From the NCBI GenBank assembly GCA_011392765.1, contig WYCW01000004.1, positions 234,038 through 298,037 of the forward strand: a stretch of 64,000 nt of DNA. Direction: 5' to 3'. Position 1 is the stretch's first letter, and every line of letters starts with the position of its first letter. Below the pieces are notes generated by a model that ran no database searches, had not been told where the DNA came from, and saw only the letters and a program-made list of their open reading frames with translations. The DNA comes from Candidatus Thiosymbion ectosymbiont of Catanema sp. Cochon2018. GTDB taxonomy: Bacteria > Pseudomonadota > Gammaproteobacteria > Chromatiales > Chromatiaceae. Below are positions 16,270 to 25,880 of this stretch, piece after piece. Made by a program: the position numbers and the translations under genes.

Positions 16270-16495
16270 GCTAGGATCCTTGAGGGACCCGAATCTTTAC
16301 AAATGAGTCAAGTTTATGCAGTGCACAAATCGGGATCGGGATCGAAATCGAAATTCCGATTGCGATCCCGATTTCGATTTCGATTTCGACCTACCCAAGC
16401 TCTCCAACGGTTGGTTAGGTGTAGGAGATGGGGCCTTACGGGAAAGGGGCTTTCGGGGCATCATGCCTCGTCGGTCTGAGGCGAAGCCTCGCTAG
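16270..16495. repeat. Long (about 225 bp) CTAG-bounded repeat, copy 1
   Basis: Begins CTAGGATCCTTGAGGGACC, contains CAAATGAGTCAAG, a GTGCAGTGCAC palindrome, a run of GGGATCG/GAAATCG units facing CGATCCCGATTTCG units, then a GGTTGG...GGAGATGGGGCCTTACGGG segment and the GAGGC unit ending in CTAG. Other long copies are at 20989-21206 and 57038-57262; partial ones at 62226 and 63718. A second left end follows directly at 16492. Confidence 0.8.
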
Positions 16496-16582
16496 GATCC
16501 TTGGGGGACCCGCATTTTTGCAAATGAGTCAAATTTTGCGTGCACTCAATGATGCGGTTTGCTGAGCGTTTCGATCTCTTTT

Positions 16583-16658
16583 TTGTCCACAGATTACGCA
16601 GATTTCCGCAGATTAAGAAAGAAATAATCTGCGGAAATCTGCGTAATCTGCGGATAAA
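16583..16658. repeat. Palindromic 'CAGATTACGCAGATT' repeat, copy 3
   Basis: Arms of about 29 bases (GTCCACAGATTACGCAGATT onward) meet around AAGAAAGAAA. Followed at 16689-16719 by a reverse GAGGC-CTAG unit. Confidence 0.85.
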
Positions 16659-16864
16659 AAATCTTTACCTCCTTGACAGAAGACTCATGCCTCGTCGGTC
16701 TGAGGTAAAGCCTCGCTAGACTATGCGATCGTAACAGATTAGCGGCCTCGCGGTTCTGTTCCTGCTCGCCCTGCGGCTTGCAGGTCCCGACCGGCATTTG
16801 CTTCCGGGAATAATCGGGTGCATCTTACCGCTTTGGTCCTGATGAAATCCGGATTTTGGTAACT

Positions 16865-18532
16865 ATGGCACAGTACATCTTCACCATGAATCGGGTCGGC
16901 AAGATAGTGCCGCCCAAACGGGTCATCCTGCGCGATATTTCCCTGTCCTTTTTTCCCGGTGCCAAGATCGGCGTGCTCGGGCTCAACGGCGCGGGTAAGT
17001 CCAGCCTGTTGCGCATCATGGCCGGGACAGACACCGAGATCGAGGGAGAAGCCCGGCCCCAGCCCGGCATCAAGGTCGGCTATCTGCCCCAGGAGCCCCA
17101 CCTGGACGAGACCAAGGACGTGCGCGGCAATCTGGAGGCGGCCCTCGGTCACATCAAGGCGGCCCTGGAGAGATTGGACGCCGTCTATGCTGCTTATGCA
17201 GACGCCGATGCGGATTTCGACGCTCTGGCCAGGGAGCAGGCGGAGCTCGAGGACCTGATCCAGGCCACCGATGGTCACAATCTGGAGCGCACCCTGGAGG
17301 TAGCTGCCGACGCCCTGCGACTGCCCCCCTGGGAGGCGGACGTGAGCCGACTCTCCGGTGGCGAGCGCCGGCGGGTGGCCCTGTGCCGGCTGCTGCTCGA
17401 AAAACCCGATATGTTGCTACTGGACGAGCCCACCAACCACCTGGATGCGGAATCCGTGGCCTGGCTGGAGCGTTTTCTGCACGAGTATCCGGGTACCGTG
17501 GTGGCGGTGACCCACGACCGTTATTTCCTGGATAACGTCGCCGGTTGGATCCTGGAGCTGGACCGCGGCCACGGTATCCCCTGGGAGGGTAATTACTCTT
17601 CCTGGTTGGAGCAGAAGGAGCAACGCCTGGAGTTGGAGCAGAAGCAGGAGGCCGCACGCATTCGCACCATTAAGCACGAACTGGAATGGGTGCGCGCCAA
17701 CCCCAAGGGTCGCCATGCCAAGAGTAAGGCCCGCCTGGCCCGTTTCGAGGAATTACAGTCCGCCGAGTTCCAGGGCCGCAACGAGACCAACGAGATCTAT
17801 ATCCCGCCGGGTCCGCGTCTGGGAGATCTGGTGGTCGAGGCCAAGGGGCTGCGTAAAGCCTATGGGGACCACCTGCTCTACGAAGACCTCTCCTTCAACC
17901 TGCCCAAGGGGGGCATCGTCGGCATCATCGGACCCAATGGCGCCGGCAAGACCACCCTGTTTCGCATCCTCACCGGCCGCGAAAAACCGGACGCGGGCGA
18001 GCTACGCATCGGGGATACGGTCGAGATTGCCTATGTGGACCAAAGCCGCGATGCCCTGGACGATGCCAAGACCGTGTGGGAGGAAATCTCCGGCGGTGCG
18101 GACAATATCGTCGTCGGGCGGTACGAGATGCCTTCTCGGGCCTATTGTAGCCGCTTCAACTTCAAGGGTACGGACCAGCAGAAGCGCGTCGGCGATCTCT
18201 CCGGCGGCGAGCGCAACCGGATACACCTGGCAACCCTGCTCAAGCGTGGCGGTAACCTGCTGCTGCTCGACGAACCTACCAACGACCTGGACGTGGAGAC
18301 GCTGCGGGCCCTCGAAGAGGCGTTGCTCGCCTTCCCCGGCTGCGCCCTCGTCATCAGCCATGACCGCTGGTTCCTGGATCGCATCGCCACCCATATCCTG
18401 GCCTTCGAGGGCGACTCCCAGGTGACTTGGTTCGAGGGCAACTACGCGGACTATGAGAAGGATCGCCACCGCCGCCTGGGGGACGCGGCGGACCAGCCCC
18501 ACCGCATCAAATACCGGCGACTCTCCGGTTAA
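16865..18532 (+). CDS. ettA: Energy-dependent translational throttle protein EttA
   Basis: 555 residues, the usual length. An ABC-F protein: first ATPase domain with GLNGAGKSS and LSGGERRR, arm and linker of mixed charge ('[20 protein letters not shown]'), second domain with [16 protein letters not shown] and [12 protein letters not shown]. Start [13 protein letters not shown] is diagnostic. EttA binds the ribosomal E site and gates entry into elongation when ADP/ATP is high. An in-frame TTG three codons upstream is unlikely to be used. An 56-bp palindrome follows the stop and may end transcription. Confidence 0.96.
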   Translation: MAQYIFTMNRVGKIVPPKRVILRDISLSFFPGAKIGVLGLNGAGKSSLLRIMAGTDTEIEGEARPQPGIKVGYLPQEPHLDETKDVRGNLEAALGHIKAALERLDAVYAAYADADADFDALAREQAELEDLIQATDGHNLERTLEVAADALRLPPWEADVSRLSGGERRRVALCRLLLEKPDMLLLDEPTNHLDAESVAWLERFLHEYPGTVVAVTHDRYFLDNVAGWILELDRGHGIPWEGNYSSWLEQKEQRLELEQKQEAARIRTIKHELEWVRANPKGRHAKSKARLARFEELQSAEFQGRNETNEIYIPPGPRLGDLVVEAKGLRKAYGDHLLYEDLSFNLPKGGIVGIIGPNGAGKTTLFRILTGREKPDAGELRIGDTVEIAYVDQSRDALDDAKTVWEEISGGADNIVVGRYEMPSRAYCSRFNFKGTDQQKRVGDLSGGERNRIHLATLLKRGGNLLLLDEPTNDLDVETLRALEEALLAFPGCALVISHDRWFLDRIATHILAFEGDSQVTWFEGNYADYEKDRHRRLGDAADQPHRIKYRRLSG

Positions 18533-18536
18533 TAAT

Positions 18537-18592
18537 GGACGAACCACGAATGGACACGAATTCACACGAATAATTCGTGTCCATTCGTGGTC
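18537..18592. repeat. 'ACCACGAATGGACACGAA' palindrome
   Basis: Arms of about 24 bases (GACCACGAATGGACACGAAT type) around a short centre. It lies directly after ettA and could fold into a hairpin working as a terminator, though no T run follows. A half copy is at 11352. Confidence 0.75.
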
Positions 18593-18596
18593 TGAA

Positions 18597-18694
18597 GGCC
18601 GTAGCCAAAACCCAGCAATATCCAAAGCTGGGTTTCATTTCTCAACCCAGCCTACCGATTTAAAATCAATGTGTTAGTTTTCAGACAGCCTCTG
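18597..18694. repeat. 'GGCTGGGTT' palindrome plus one MITE end
   Basis: AAACCCAGC...GCTGGGTTTC...CAACCCAGCCTAC matches the interior of the MITEs at 10205 and 20812. It is followed by AATGTGTTAGTTTTCAGACAGCCTCT, the right end of the element seen whole at 62341-62467. Confidence 0.7.
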
Positions 18695-18766
18695 AGATTT
18701 GGACCAAGAGATCAAGCGGCGAAATGCCGCCTGAGCGGACGCGAATCGCCCCGGTTATTTTCGGAT

Positions 18767-19519
18767 TTAGGGCTCCACCGGATCGGATGCCTCGGATGTC
18801 ATCCCGATCATGGTCACGAATCGGCGCCATGGCCAGCCGCCGTAACGCCTGAGCTCGGGCGCATACATCACGGAGATGTTTCCGTCCAGATACAGTGCAT
18901 TGGGGCACTGGAGCCGGTCCTTGAACAGGGTGCCGAAATCGTGGAAATTCACCGGCTCATCGGAGATGGCAAAGACCACTCGACCTTCCCGGTCGATACC
19001 TACCCCATTGCGGATGTATTTGCTGTGGTAGCCTTCGATGAAGCGGGGATGAAGGCGCCCGTTGGTCACTAAAATAGGCCCTGATTGAATGGCGTTGATA
19101 ACCCGCCCCCGGGGTTGGTAGTCCTCGGTCTCGACAACGCGCGCCCCTTCCTCGGTGATGTAGAAGACGCCGTTGGGCAACAGAGAAAAGTTTCCTCCGC
19201 TTCCTCCTCGCGTGAGTTGGTAATAGCGTTTTCCGTTCTCGATGTACAGACCGAGTGGGGTGAACTGTTCCGAATAGATCCCGCCGTTGACCGCGAAGAC
19301 CAACTTTCGGCCCTCGGTCGCCAGGGTACGGCGCAGGGCGTGGATGCTGCCGTATGGCGTACCGTCCCTGCGTTTCCAGAAGAACTTTAATTGCTGTTCC
19401 TCTCCCACATCCAAGTGGTAGACATCAAACCCCGTCCCCCGGTGGGAGACCTCGATGGCAGTGGCACCGCAGGCCGGTCCCGCGAACATGGACATGAGTA
19501 CCACAAGACAGCGAAACAT
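18767..19519 (-). CDS. Phosphodiester glycosidase family protein (NAGPA/DUF2233-like)
   Basis: 250 residues. An N-terminal signal peptide (about residues 1-18, ending GPACGA) sends it to the periplasm. Core motifs: 'KLVFAVNGGIYSEQFTPLGL', 'GGNFSLLPNGVFYI', 'INAIQSGPILV', 'RNGVGIDREGRVVFAISD' and CPNALYLDGNIS, the pattern of the NAGPA domain. Related proteins cleave N-acetylglucosamine from phosphodiesters in cell-wall or secreted polymers. No operon partner: ettA lies opposite and a transposase remnant upstream. Confidence 0.8.
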   Translation of the reverse strand: MFRCLVVLMSMFAGPACGATAIEVSHRGTGFDVYHLDVGEEQQLKFFWKRRDGTPYGSIHALRRTLATEGRKLVFAVNGGIYSEQFTPLGLYIENGKRYYQLTRGGSGGNFSLLPNGVFYITEEGARVVETEDYQPRGRVINAIQSGPILVTNGRLHPRFIEGYHSKYIRNGVGIDREGRVVFAISDEPVNFHDFGTLFKDRLQCPNALYLDGNISVMYAPELRRYGGWPWRRFVTMIGMTSEASDPVEP

Positions 19520-19627
19520 CAGCAGGATATGATTACGGGGCTACATCAACCGAGGCAGTCTACATGATCCGTGAGGTCCCGGCAGTGACGGTTCGCCAAA
19601 ACCTGGCGAGGCATCGCCTCAGACCAA

Positions 19628-19756
19628 CGAGTATCCAACTCGAGCTTCCTCACACGCCTGATCGACCAGGCCCCGTTCACCATCACCACGTTCCTCACCG
19701 ACAACGGCAAGGCGTTCACCGACCGCAAAATCCACGCAATCATCCGGGACCCGACA
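19628..19756 (+). pseudogene. Integrase-core transposase fragment (IS481/IS3-like)
   Basis: One frame reads SFLTRLIDQAPFTITTFLTD then NGKAFTDRKIHAI. 'LTDNGKAF' carries the second Asp of the rve/DDE core. No terminal repeats found. A degraded GAGGC-type repeat (19602-19628) adjoins it. Confidence 0.55.
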
Positions 19757-19815
19757 GCGGCAGCTGATGCCGCAGATTTTGTACACAGCTATACTGCCGG
19801 GAGGAGGAAGCGCGC

Positions 19816-20394
19816 ATGAAGCTTATCCGTAATCTCCTTGCCCTGCTCGGGCTGGTGGTCGTACTCGCGATCATTGCCGCTTCTGTTTGGCTGGGCCCGA
19901 CGCTATCCAAATTCGACGCCCGCTTCCTGGTCGTTTATCAGGAATTTGCCGGCAAGCTTCTGGCAACCGGAGATCCCGGGGTCTCCATGATGTGGTCCGT
20001 ACCGGTCACCGCGGATCTGAGCCCCGAAGAAGTCGTCGAGTCCATGAAGAGTATCGCCGTATCGCGCAACTTCCTGTTTGTCGGCGAATCGCCCTTTTAC
20101 AAACAGGTCCAGGCGATCACGGGCGAGGATTACCGCTATGTGAATTTCCTCTCCTTCTGCGACGCGCAGGTCGGCAAGAAGATGCTCGAATACCGCGACC
20201 ACTACAGCGGCTTCATGCCCTGCCGCATCGCCCTGGTCGAGGACAAAAAGGGCCGCTTGTGGATGCACACCATGAACCTGGATCTGATGATCCACGGTGG
20301 CAAGGCGTTGCCCGACGACCTCAAAGCGGATGCCATGCGGGTGCGCGGGCACATCAAGGCCATCATGGATGGCGCGGCAAAGGGCGAGTTCTAG
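19816..20394 (+). CDS. DUF302 domain protein with N-terminal membrane anchor
   Basis: 192 residues. Residues 5-28 form a hydrophobic helix (LLALLGLVVVLAIIAASVWL), probably an uncleaved anchor. The rest contains the DUF302 region: 'LSPEEVVESMKSIAVSRNFL', 'YVNFLSFCDAQVGKKML' and 'SGFMPCRIALVEDKKGRLW', ending in 'LKADAMRVRGHIKAIMDGA'. DUF302 proteins are periplasmic or membrane-linked and common in sulfur-oxidising and other chemotrophic proteobacteria; their function is unknown. GGAGGA lies upstream of the ATG. Confidence 0.8.
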   Translation: MKLIRNLLALLGLVVVLAIIAASVWLGPTLSKFDARFLVVYQEFAGKLLATGDPGVSMMWSVPVTADLSPEEVVESMKSIAVSRNFLFVGESPFYKQVQAITGEDYRYVNFLSFCDAQVGKKMLEYRDHYSGFMPCRIALVEDKKGRLWMHTMNLDLMIHGGKALPDDLKADAMRVRGHIKAIMDGAAKGEF

Positions 20395-20544
20395 CGAGTT
20401 TTTCGTGATCGCAACGGGCGCCGGTTCGACCGAACCAGGGGCCATACCCGCACCGACTTCGCGGACCAACCGGCGGCGGCCATCACTGGCCGGCTAGTCA
20501 ACTACCGATAACATCGAGCAAGCGGATCTTTACGGAAAAGTTCG

Positions 20545-20660
20545 CCGCAAATCAACGCAAATGGACGCAAATAAATGCAACGGGATGAGGAACCGTCGAT
20601 GATGGGGAACCGATCTCGGCTGATTTGCGTTGATTCGCGTTTGCCTTTGCGGCAAAAAAG
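20545..20660. repeat. 'CGCAAATCAACGCAAAT' inverted repeat
   Basis: TTCGCCGCAAATCAACGCAA at the left is answered by TTTGCGTTGATTCGCGTTTG near 20620-20656. Similar sequence is at 51715-51925 and 63345-63395. Confidence 0.7.
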
Positions 20661-20811
20661 AACTCCCAAGGGAAGAACCGACCTGATATTATCAGTGGTT
20701 CGATACTAGTACCCCGTTTCAGCATATTTTGCATGTTTGAAAGCATATAACATAATGATTTATAAAATAAAATCAAATTGTTAACATGCAAGATTAGGAT
20801 GAAACGATGTA

Positions 20812-20992
20812 CTAGGGGGCGTTCTCAATTGAGCCAAATCATCATAAAAATCAAGCCCGTAGCCCGTAGCTGGGTTAGGGCCAGGGACGGCCAAACCCAG
20901 CACAGGGTATTGCGGATCGGAAAAGCTGGGTTTCGTTCCTCAACCCAGCCTACAACACTTAAGATGATTTATTAATTGAGAACGCCCCCTAG
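20812..20992. repeat. IS5-derived MITE, copy 2
   Basis: 181 bp, CTAG at both ends, terminal repeats GGGGGCGTTCTCAATTGA and a near complement (one variant base). The interior is nearly the same as copy 1 at 10205 with a small duplication (CCCGTAGCCCGTAGC). The right CTAG is shared with the next repeat. Confidence 0.85.
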
Positions 20993-21206
20993 GGTCCTCG
21001 AGGGACCCGAATCTTTACCAATGAGTCAAGTTTGTGCAGTGCACAAATCGGGATCGAAATCGAGATTCCGATTGCGATCCCGGTCCCGATCCCGATTTCG
21101 GCCTACCCCGGCTCGCCAACGGCTGGTTGGGCGTAGGAGATGGGACCTTACGGGAGAGGGGCTTTCGGGGCATCATGCCTCGTCGGTCTGAGGCGATGCC
21201 TCGCTG
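20989..21206. repeat. Long CTAG-bounded repeat, copy 2, overlapping the gmhA start
   Basis: Same order of parts as 16270-16495. At the right end the usual GAAGCCTCGCTAG reads GATGCCTCGCTGG, so the terminal CTAG is lost and the sequence passes in frame into gmhA. Confidence 0.75.
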
Positions 21207-21801
21207 GTTCTCACCCAATCCTGGAACACCCGAGTTGAGCCGGATCGATCGACATATCGACAATCACCTGCGCACCATAGAGGCGCTGCGTTCCCGGATT
21301 CCGGTCATCGAGCGGATCGGCCGTCTCATGATCTCATGCATAGAGGAGGGGGGGTGTATCTTCTGGCTCGGCAACGGCGGCAGCGCCGCGGACAGCCAGC
21401 ACCTGGCCGCTGAGCTGGTGGGACGCTTCGAGCAGGTACGGCCCGGCATCCGGTCCGTCGCCCTGACCACGGATACCTCGACCCTGACTGCGATCGGTAA
21501 CGATGATGGTTTCGAGCGGATCTTTGCCCGTCAAATAGAAGCCCTGGGCCGTCCGGGCGACCTGGTGATCGGTATCAGCACCTCGGGCAACAGCCCCAAC
21601 CTGCTCGCCGCCGTGCGCAGCGCCCGCGACCTGGGCCTTACGACCGTGGGGCTCAGCGGACGTGACGGCGGCCGGCTCAAGGCGTTGGTGGACCTGTGCC
21701 TGCTCGTCCCCTCCGACAATACGGCGCGGATCCAGGAGGGCCACATCCTGGTGGGACATATCCTCTGCGACCTGGTCGAACAGCGGATCTCGTCAGCGTG
21801 A
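21175..21801 (+). CDS. gmhA: Sedoheptulose 7-phosphate isomerase
   Basis: First step of ADP-heptose synthesis for lipopolysaccharide core. SIS-domain protein: 'IFWLGNGGSAADSQHLAAEL' (split here from the following VGRFE), 'TSTLTAIGNDDGFE', 'GISTSGNSPNLLAAV', and the C-terminal 'EGHILVGHILCDLVE' with the metal-binding His residues. The residues before about 'LSRIDRHIDNHLRTIEALR' come from the dispersed repeat. The ATG at 21175 lies inside the repeat, and one at 21196 exists only because this copy has GATG where others have GAAG. No good ribosome site is seen. hldE, the next pathway enzyme, follows. Confidence 0.92.
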   Translation: MPRRSEAMPRWFSPNPGTPELSRIDRHIDNHLRTIEALRSRIPVIERIGRLMISCIEEGGCIFWLGNGGSAADSQHLAAELVGRFEQVRPGIRSVALTTDTSTLTAIGNDDGFERIFARQIEALGRPGDLVIGISTSGNSPNLLAAVRSARDLGLTTVGLSGRDGGRLKALVDLCLLVPSDNTARIQEGHILVGHILCDLVEQRISSA

Positions 21802-21854
21802 CCCCTATGGCAGGACGAGCGTAGCGAGCCGCACCCGAAAACCCTAAAAAAAGA

Positions 21855-21905
21855 AGGCCCTTTATAGATTCCGGACTGTTTTGGCGTGCGCCGTCTTAAG
21901 CGGCG
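21855..21905. repeat. Partial 'CTTTATGGATTCCGGACTG' MITE end
   Basis: CCCTTTATAGATTCCGGACTGTTTTGGCGTGCGCC (shown in part) matches the left end of the element at 30618. No right end is found. Confidence 0.6.
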
Positions 21906-21947
21906 CGGCCGAATCGAACAAAACCCATGGATGACGGGGATAGCCAG

Positions 21948-23408
21948 ATGGCTTTAGTGTCCGCGGAAGCCTTCGCCGGCTTGACCGCTCGCAAGATCGT
22001 GGTAGTCGGTGACCTGATGCTGGATCGCTTTTTGTGGGGACAGGTGCGGCGGGTCTCGCCGGAAGCCCCGGTGCCGATCGTCGATCTGGAACGGGAGACG
22101 CGGTCCGCGGGCGGTGCGGCCAATGTGGCGCGGAACTTATCGGGGCTGGGGCTCCAGGTCGATCTGGTGGGGGTAACGGGTGCGGACACCGGCCGCGACC
22201 TGCTGCTTGCAGCCCTGACCGCAGCCGACCTGGATAGCGACGGGATACTGATCGCACAGGATCGGGGGACGACCGTCAAGACCCGCGTGCTGGGCAATCG
22301 CCGGCAGTTGATCCGAATCGACGAAGAGCGGGCCGTCCCCTTATCACAGCGCGACCAGGAGCGTCTGCTCACCGTCGCCACCGTGCGCCTGGCGCAGGCC
22401 GATGCCCTGCTCCTTTCGGATTACGCCAAAGGGGTCCTGACCACGGACCTGTGCCGGGCACTGATTGAATCTGCCCGCAACTGCGGCCTGCCGGTGCTGG
22501 TCGATCCCAAGGGCAAGGATTTCAGTCGTTATGCCGGGGCGACCCTGATTACCCCGAATCGCGACGAGCTGGCCCTGGCCACCGGCGTAGCCGCGCAGGA
22601 TCTGGACGCCTTGGTGGCGGCCGGCTCCGCGATGCGCGAGGCGCTTAACCTGGAATCCCTGGTGCTGACGCTGAGCGAGCAGGGCTTGGTGCTCATCGGA
22701 CCGGACGGCAACCAGCGGTTGCCGGCCGTCGCCCGGGAGGTATACGAGGTCTCCGGCGCCGGAGATACCCTGATTGCCACCTTCGCGGCCGGTCTCGTCG
22801 CCGGGCTGGGACAGGTCGCTACCGCCCGCCTGGCGAATCTCGCGGCCGGGATCGTAGTCGGCAAGGTAGGTACCGCGCCCATCACGGCACGGGAGCTGCT
22901 GGCGGCGCTCGGCGAGCAGGCTGCCGGCGAGCAGGCGGCAAAGATCCGCGACGTCGAGGAGGCCCGGGCCCAGGTCCACCGTTGGCAGGCTGCCGGCGAG
23001 CGGGTGGTCTTTACCAACGGTTGCTTCGATCTGTTACACGTGGGCCATGTGACCTATCTGGAACGGGCCCGCCGCTATGGCCGGCGATTGGTGGTCGGGC
23101 TCAACACCGATGTCTCGGTGCGCCGCCTGAAGGGACCCGGGCGACCACTCATGGGCCAGGAGGACCGGGCGCGCGTCCTGGCGGCCCTGGCCGCCGTCGA
23201 TGCAGTAGTCCTGTTCGACCAGGACACGCCGTCGGCACTCATCGAGCGGCTACGCCCCGACGTGCTGGCCAAGGGTGCGGACTACCGGAAAGAAGAGGTA
23301 GTGGGGGCCGCGGAGGTCGAGTCTTGGGGTGGCCGAGTCGTGCTCGTGCCGCTGGTGGAGGACCGCAGCACCACAGACATCATCGCGCGGATGAAAGGTG
23401 ATTCGTAG
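21948..23408 (+). CDS. hldE: Bifunctional heptose kinase / adenylyltransferase
   Basis: About 486 residues. Residues 1-325 are a PfkB-type kinase ('KIVVVGDLMLDRFLWG', 'GGAANVARNLSGLG', then 'VYEVSGAGDTLIATFAAGL' with catalytic Asp) that makes heptose 1,7-bisphosphate. Residues 340-486 are a nucleotidyltransferase ('VFTNGCFDLLHVGHVTYL' with the HxGH motif, and 'VEDRSTTDII') that makes ADP-heptose after GmhB. Between the domains is a duplicated 'LGEQAAGEQAAK'. Start uncertain: ATG 21948 gives the usual N-terminus; ATG 21927 adds seven residues. It lies downstream of gmhA on the same strand. Confidence 0.93.
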   Translation: MALVSAEAFAGLTARKIVVVGDLMLDRFLWGQVRRVSPEAPVPIVDLERETRSAGGAANVARNLSGLGLQVDLVGVTGADTGRDLLLAALTAADLDSDGILIAQDRGTTVKTRVLGNRRQLIRIDEERAVPLSQRDQERLLTVATVRLAQADALLLSDYAKGVLTTDLCRALIESARNCGLPVLVDPKGKDFSRYAGATLITPNRDELALATGVAAQDLDALVAAGSAMREALNLESLVLTLSEQGLVLIGPDGNQRLPAVAREVYEVSGAGDTLIATFAAGLVAGLGQVATARLANLAAGIVVGKVGTAPITARELLAALGEQAAGEQAAKIRDVEEARAQVHRWQAAGERVVFTNGCFDLLHVGHVTYLERARRYGRRLVVGLNTDVSVRRLKGPGRPLMGQEDRARVLAALAAVDAVVLFDQDTPSALIERLRPDVLAKGADYRKEEVVGAAEVESWGGRVVLVPLVEDRSTTDIIARMKGDS

Positions 23409-24021
23409 GGGCAACCCCCCGTGGTTGCCCACCCCCGTAGTCGACCTCTCCGGGGGCAGGCAGGCGCCCGGACAGACAGGTCTGTCAAGGCCCTGTTTTC
23501 AGGAGGAATTATTTATAAATCAGTGGGTTATCGCGTGATGTGACAAAGTGGAAATAGGAGACCTCGAAGACTTGCCTTCCCGGCAATTTTTCATGGTGCC
23601 CTTTCACGATAACTCGATTACCTGCTACCCTTAAGTCTATATACGGATTTTCACGGATGAAAAACAAAACAATTTTGGAAAATCTGCGCAATCTGTGGAT
23701 TAAACAGGTTTTTTGTCGGGTTATGCACCAGTTCGTGGCACTTACTCGAGGTGGCTTCCCCATGCGCCGAAAGTTGGCCTGCCCGGCGGACCCCGTGACC
23801 TGCCCGCAGCGGGCAGGCAGATCCGCCAAGGCCGTGTTTGCGGCTTTGCGACAAGGTTTATTTTCGTGCTAGAGTCGATTCGTACAGAGTTCAAGAAAAA
23901 ACTCAACAGGGTTGCGCAGCTCATCAATTTTTAGGTATATTCCGCGCCCTAAAAAAGAAGACGCGTGTTTCCGGTACACCAGCCACGATCCCCGAAGCAG
24001 GGGAGAGAGGAGGATTTACCC
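23409..24021. other. Intergenic region with hairpin and repeat pieces
   Basis: 23409-23430 is a GGGCAACC/GGTTGCCC hairpin just after hldE, without a T run. 23645-23705 is a degraded 'CAGATTACGCAGATT' type palindrome. A minus-strand frame at 23512-23650 reads 'DLRVAGNRVIVKGHHEKLPG' and could be a gene end, unrecognised. 23795-23825 holds a GCCTGCC-type palindrome. Confidence 0.45.
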
Positions 24022-25641
24022 ATGACAACAACCGCTCGCTTCCAGATACCACTCATCGTTCTGCTCTTCCTGTTGCTCCCGTTTACCGGCTGCTCCAGCA
24101 CCCCCGAATCCAAATCGGAGGACGCGTTCTTTTCCGCCTCGGGCAAGCTTACCGGCTCCGGAACCTTTCCCATTCCGTCCGCGATCAAAGGCAACGTGGC
24201 CTTCTGGCGCAATGTCTACGGTAAGTGGGGCCGCGATAAGGTCGCCATCCACGACAACGAGTATATGGGTGTGATCTACGAGGTGGTGAGTCTGCCCGCT
24301 TCCAACCGGGAGCGTTTCATGCGGGCACGCAAGGCCCATTACAAGCGTCACCTCGAAGACCTGGAGACCAGGGTGCGGGTGGGCCTGTCCCCAAGCAGCT
24401 ACCAGCGGACGCTATATAACAAGCTGGTGGATGCCGGCGGCAAGCGTGCCGTCTATGGCGCCAGCGACCGGGTACGCAGTCAACGCGGCATCCGCGAGCA
24501 CTTCCGCCGCGGGATGGCAATCAGTGGCCGCTACGACAAAAAGTTCCGCGAAATCTTCCGCAAGCGGGGAGTGCCGGAGGATTTGGCCTACCTGCCCCAC
24601 GTCGAGTCATCCTTCCAGGCCCACGCTCGCTCCAACGTCGGCGCGGCAGGTATGTGGCAGTTTATGCGGGGTACCGGCAGGCTTTACAACATGACCGTCA
24701 ACGGCACCATCGACGAGCGTCTGGATCCGGTGATCGCCGCCGAGGGTGCCGCGCGCTATCTCAGCGACGCTTACCGCAAGCTCCGCAGCTGGCCGCTGGC
24801 CATAACCTCCTATAACCATGGCCAAGCCGGCATGGCGAGGGCCAAGGCCATCTACGGCAATAACATCGGGGCCATCGTACGCAGGTACAAGGGGCCCCTT
24901 TTCAAGTTCGCCTCCCGCAATTTCTATGCCCAGTTCGTTGCAGCGCGAGAGGTTGCGAGCCATCCCAAGCGTTATTTTCCGGAAGGCATCAGATACCAGG
25001 CGCCTCTGTCCGAGGACCGGTTGGTGCTTCGCTACAGCATGCCCGCGTCATGGGTCGCTCGCCACTACGGCGTGTCGACCTACCGGCTTGCGAATCTGAA
25101 CCGGCATTGGAGGAAGCCAGCGCGGCAGGGCAGGGCCAACCTGCCGGCCGGTACCACCGTATGGCTTCCGGACGGGGCTCTCAAGCGAGTAAGGAGCACA
25201 CCTACACCCATGCCGGTCATGCTGGCGAAGGCCGAATATAGGTCTACGGCCAAGTGGAAACCAGCCAGGATGGCCAAGGCCGAGCCCAGGCGGAAGCCGA
25301 TCAGGGTGACCAAGGCTAAGCCGAGACCGAAACCGGTCAGGATAGCCAGAGCCAAACCGAAGCCGAAACCAATCAAAGTAGCCAAGGCTAGGCCGAAGCC
25401 GAAGCGGAAACCAGTCAAGATAGCCAAAGCCAAGCCGAAATCGGTCAAGGTGGCTAAGGCCAAACCGAAGAAGGCGAAGCCGGTCAAGACCGCGAAGGTC
25501 CATGTGGTCAAACCGAACGAGACCCTCTATCGGGTGTCCGTCACTTATGACGTGTCCGTCGACCAGCTGCGACGCCTCAACCGCATGGGACCGAACGACA
25601 CCAATATCCGTCCGGGTCAGCGGCTGCGCGTGAGTGGCTGA
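24022..25641 (+). CDS. mltD: Membrane-bound lytic murein transglycosylase D-like lipoprotein
   Basis: 539 residues. Lipoprotein signal with lipobox FTGC (Cys at about residue 23). The SLT catalytic domain has the Glu in 'LPHVESSFQAHARSNVGAAG', then MWQFMRGTG and 'AITSYNHGQAGMARA'. Residues about 410-490 are a Lys/Pro/Ala repeat with units like KPxKxAKAxP, repeated some eight times, a basic flexible linker. The C-terminus is one LysM domain ('HVVKPNETLYRVSVTYDVSV'). It cleaves peptidoglycan glycan strands to 1,6-anhydro ends. GAGAGGAGG upstream fixes the start. The basic linker is longer than in E. coli MltD, which has two LysM domains. Confidence 0.92.
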   Translation: MTTTARFQIPLIVLLFLLLPFTGCSSTPESKSEDAFFSASGKLTGSGTFPIPSAIKGNVAFWRNVYGKWGRDKVAIHDNEYMGVIYEVVSLPASNRERFMRARKAHYKRHLEDLETRVRVGLSPSSYQRTLYNKLVDAGGKRAVYGASDRVRSQRGIREHFRRGMAISGRYDKKFREIFRKRGVPEDLAYLPHVESSFQAHARSNVGAAGMWQFMRGTGRLYNMTVNGTIDERLDPVIAAEGAARYLSDAYRKLRSWPLAITSYNHGQAGMARAKAIYGNNIGAIVRRYKGPLFKFASRNFYAQFVAAREVASHPKRYFPEGIRYQAPLSEDRLVLRYSMPASWVARHYGVSTYRLANLNRHWRKPARQGRANLPAGTTVWLPDGALKRVRSTPTPMPVMLAKAEYRSTAKWKPARMAKAEPRRKPIRVTKAKPRPKPVRIARAKPKPKPIKVAKARPKPKRKPVKIAKAKPKSVKVAKAKPKKAKPVKTAKVHVVKPNETLYRVSVTYDVSVDQLRRLNRMGPNDTNIRPGQRLRVSG

Positions 25642-25647
25642 AGAATA

Positions 25648-25724
<77 letters not shown>

Positions 25725-25880
25725 GAAGCTAAGGAAAGATTGCGAATACCGAGCCAAGTCGGTGTTCATGGTGAGCGAGCAATAGGATAACGATTCTTCC
25801 GGGATTCGTCTACGCCTGCCTGTCGGCCGACAGGCAGGCGCCTGCGCTACGAGGGAAAGGGGCTCTCGGAATGACACTGA

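Noticed and set aside
23409-23430. Hairpin after hldE considered as a terminator
   Set aside because: Good stem but no T run and GC-rich surroundings; left only as a remark.
23509-23650. Minus-strand frame with 'DLRVAGNRVIVKGHHEKLPG'
   Set aside because: It might be a gene end, but I do not recognise it, no start is found and it runs into a palindrome.
25251-25500. Lys/Pro/Ala repeats considered as a separate gene or histone H1-like protein
   Set aside because: They are in frame inside mltD between its catalytic and LysM domains.
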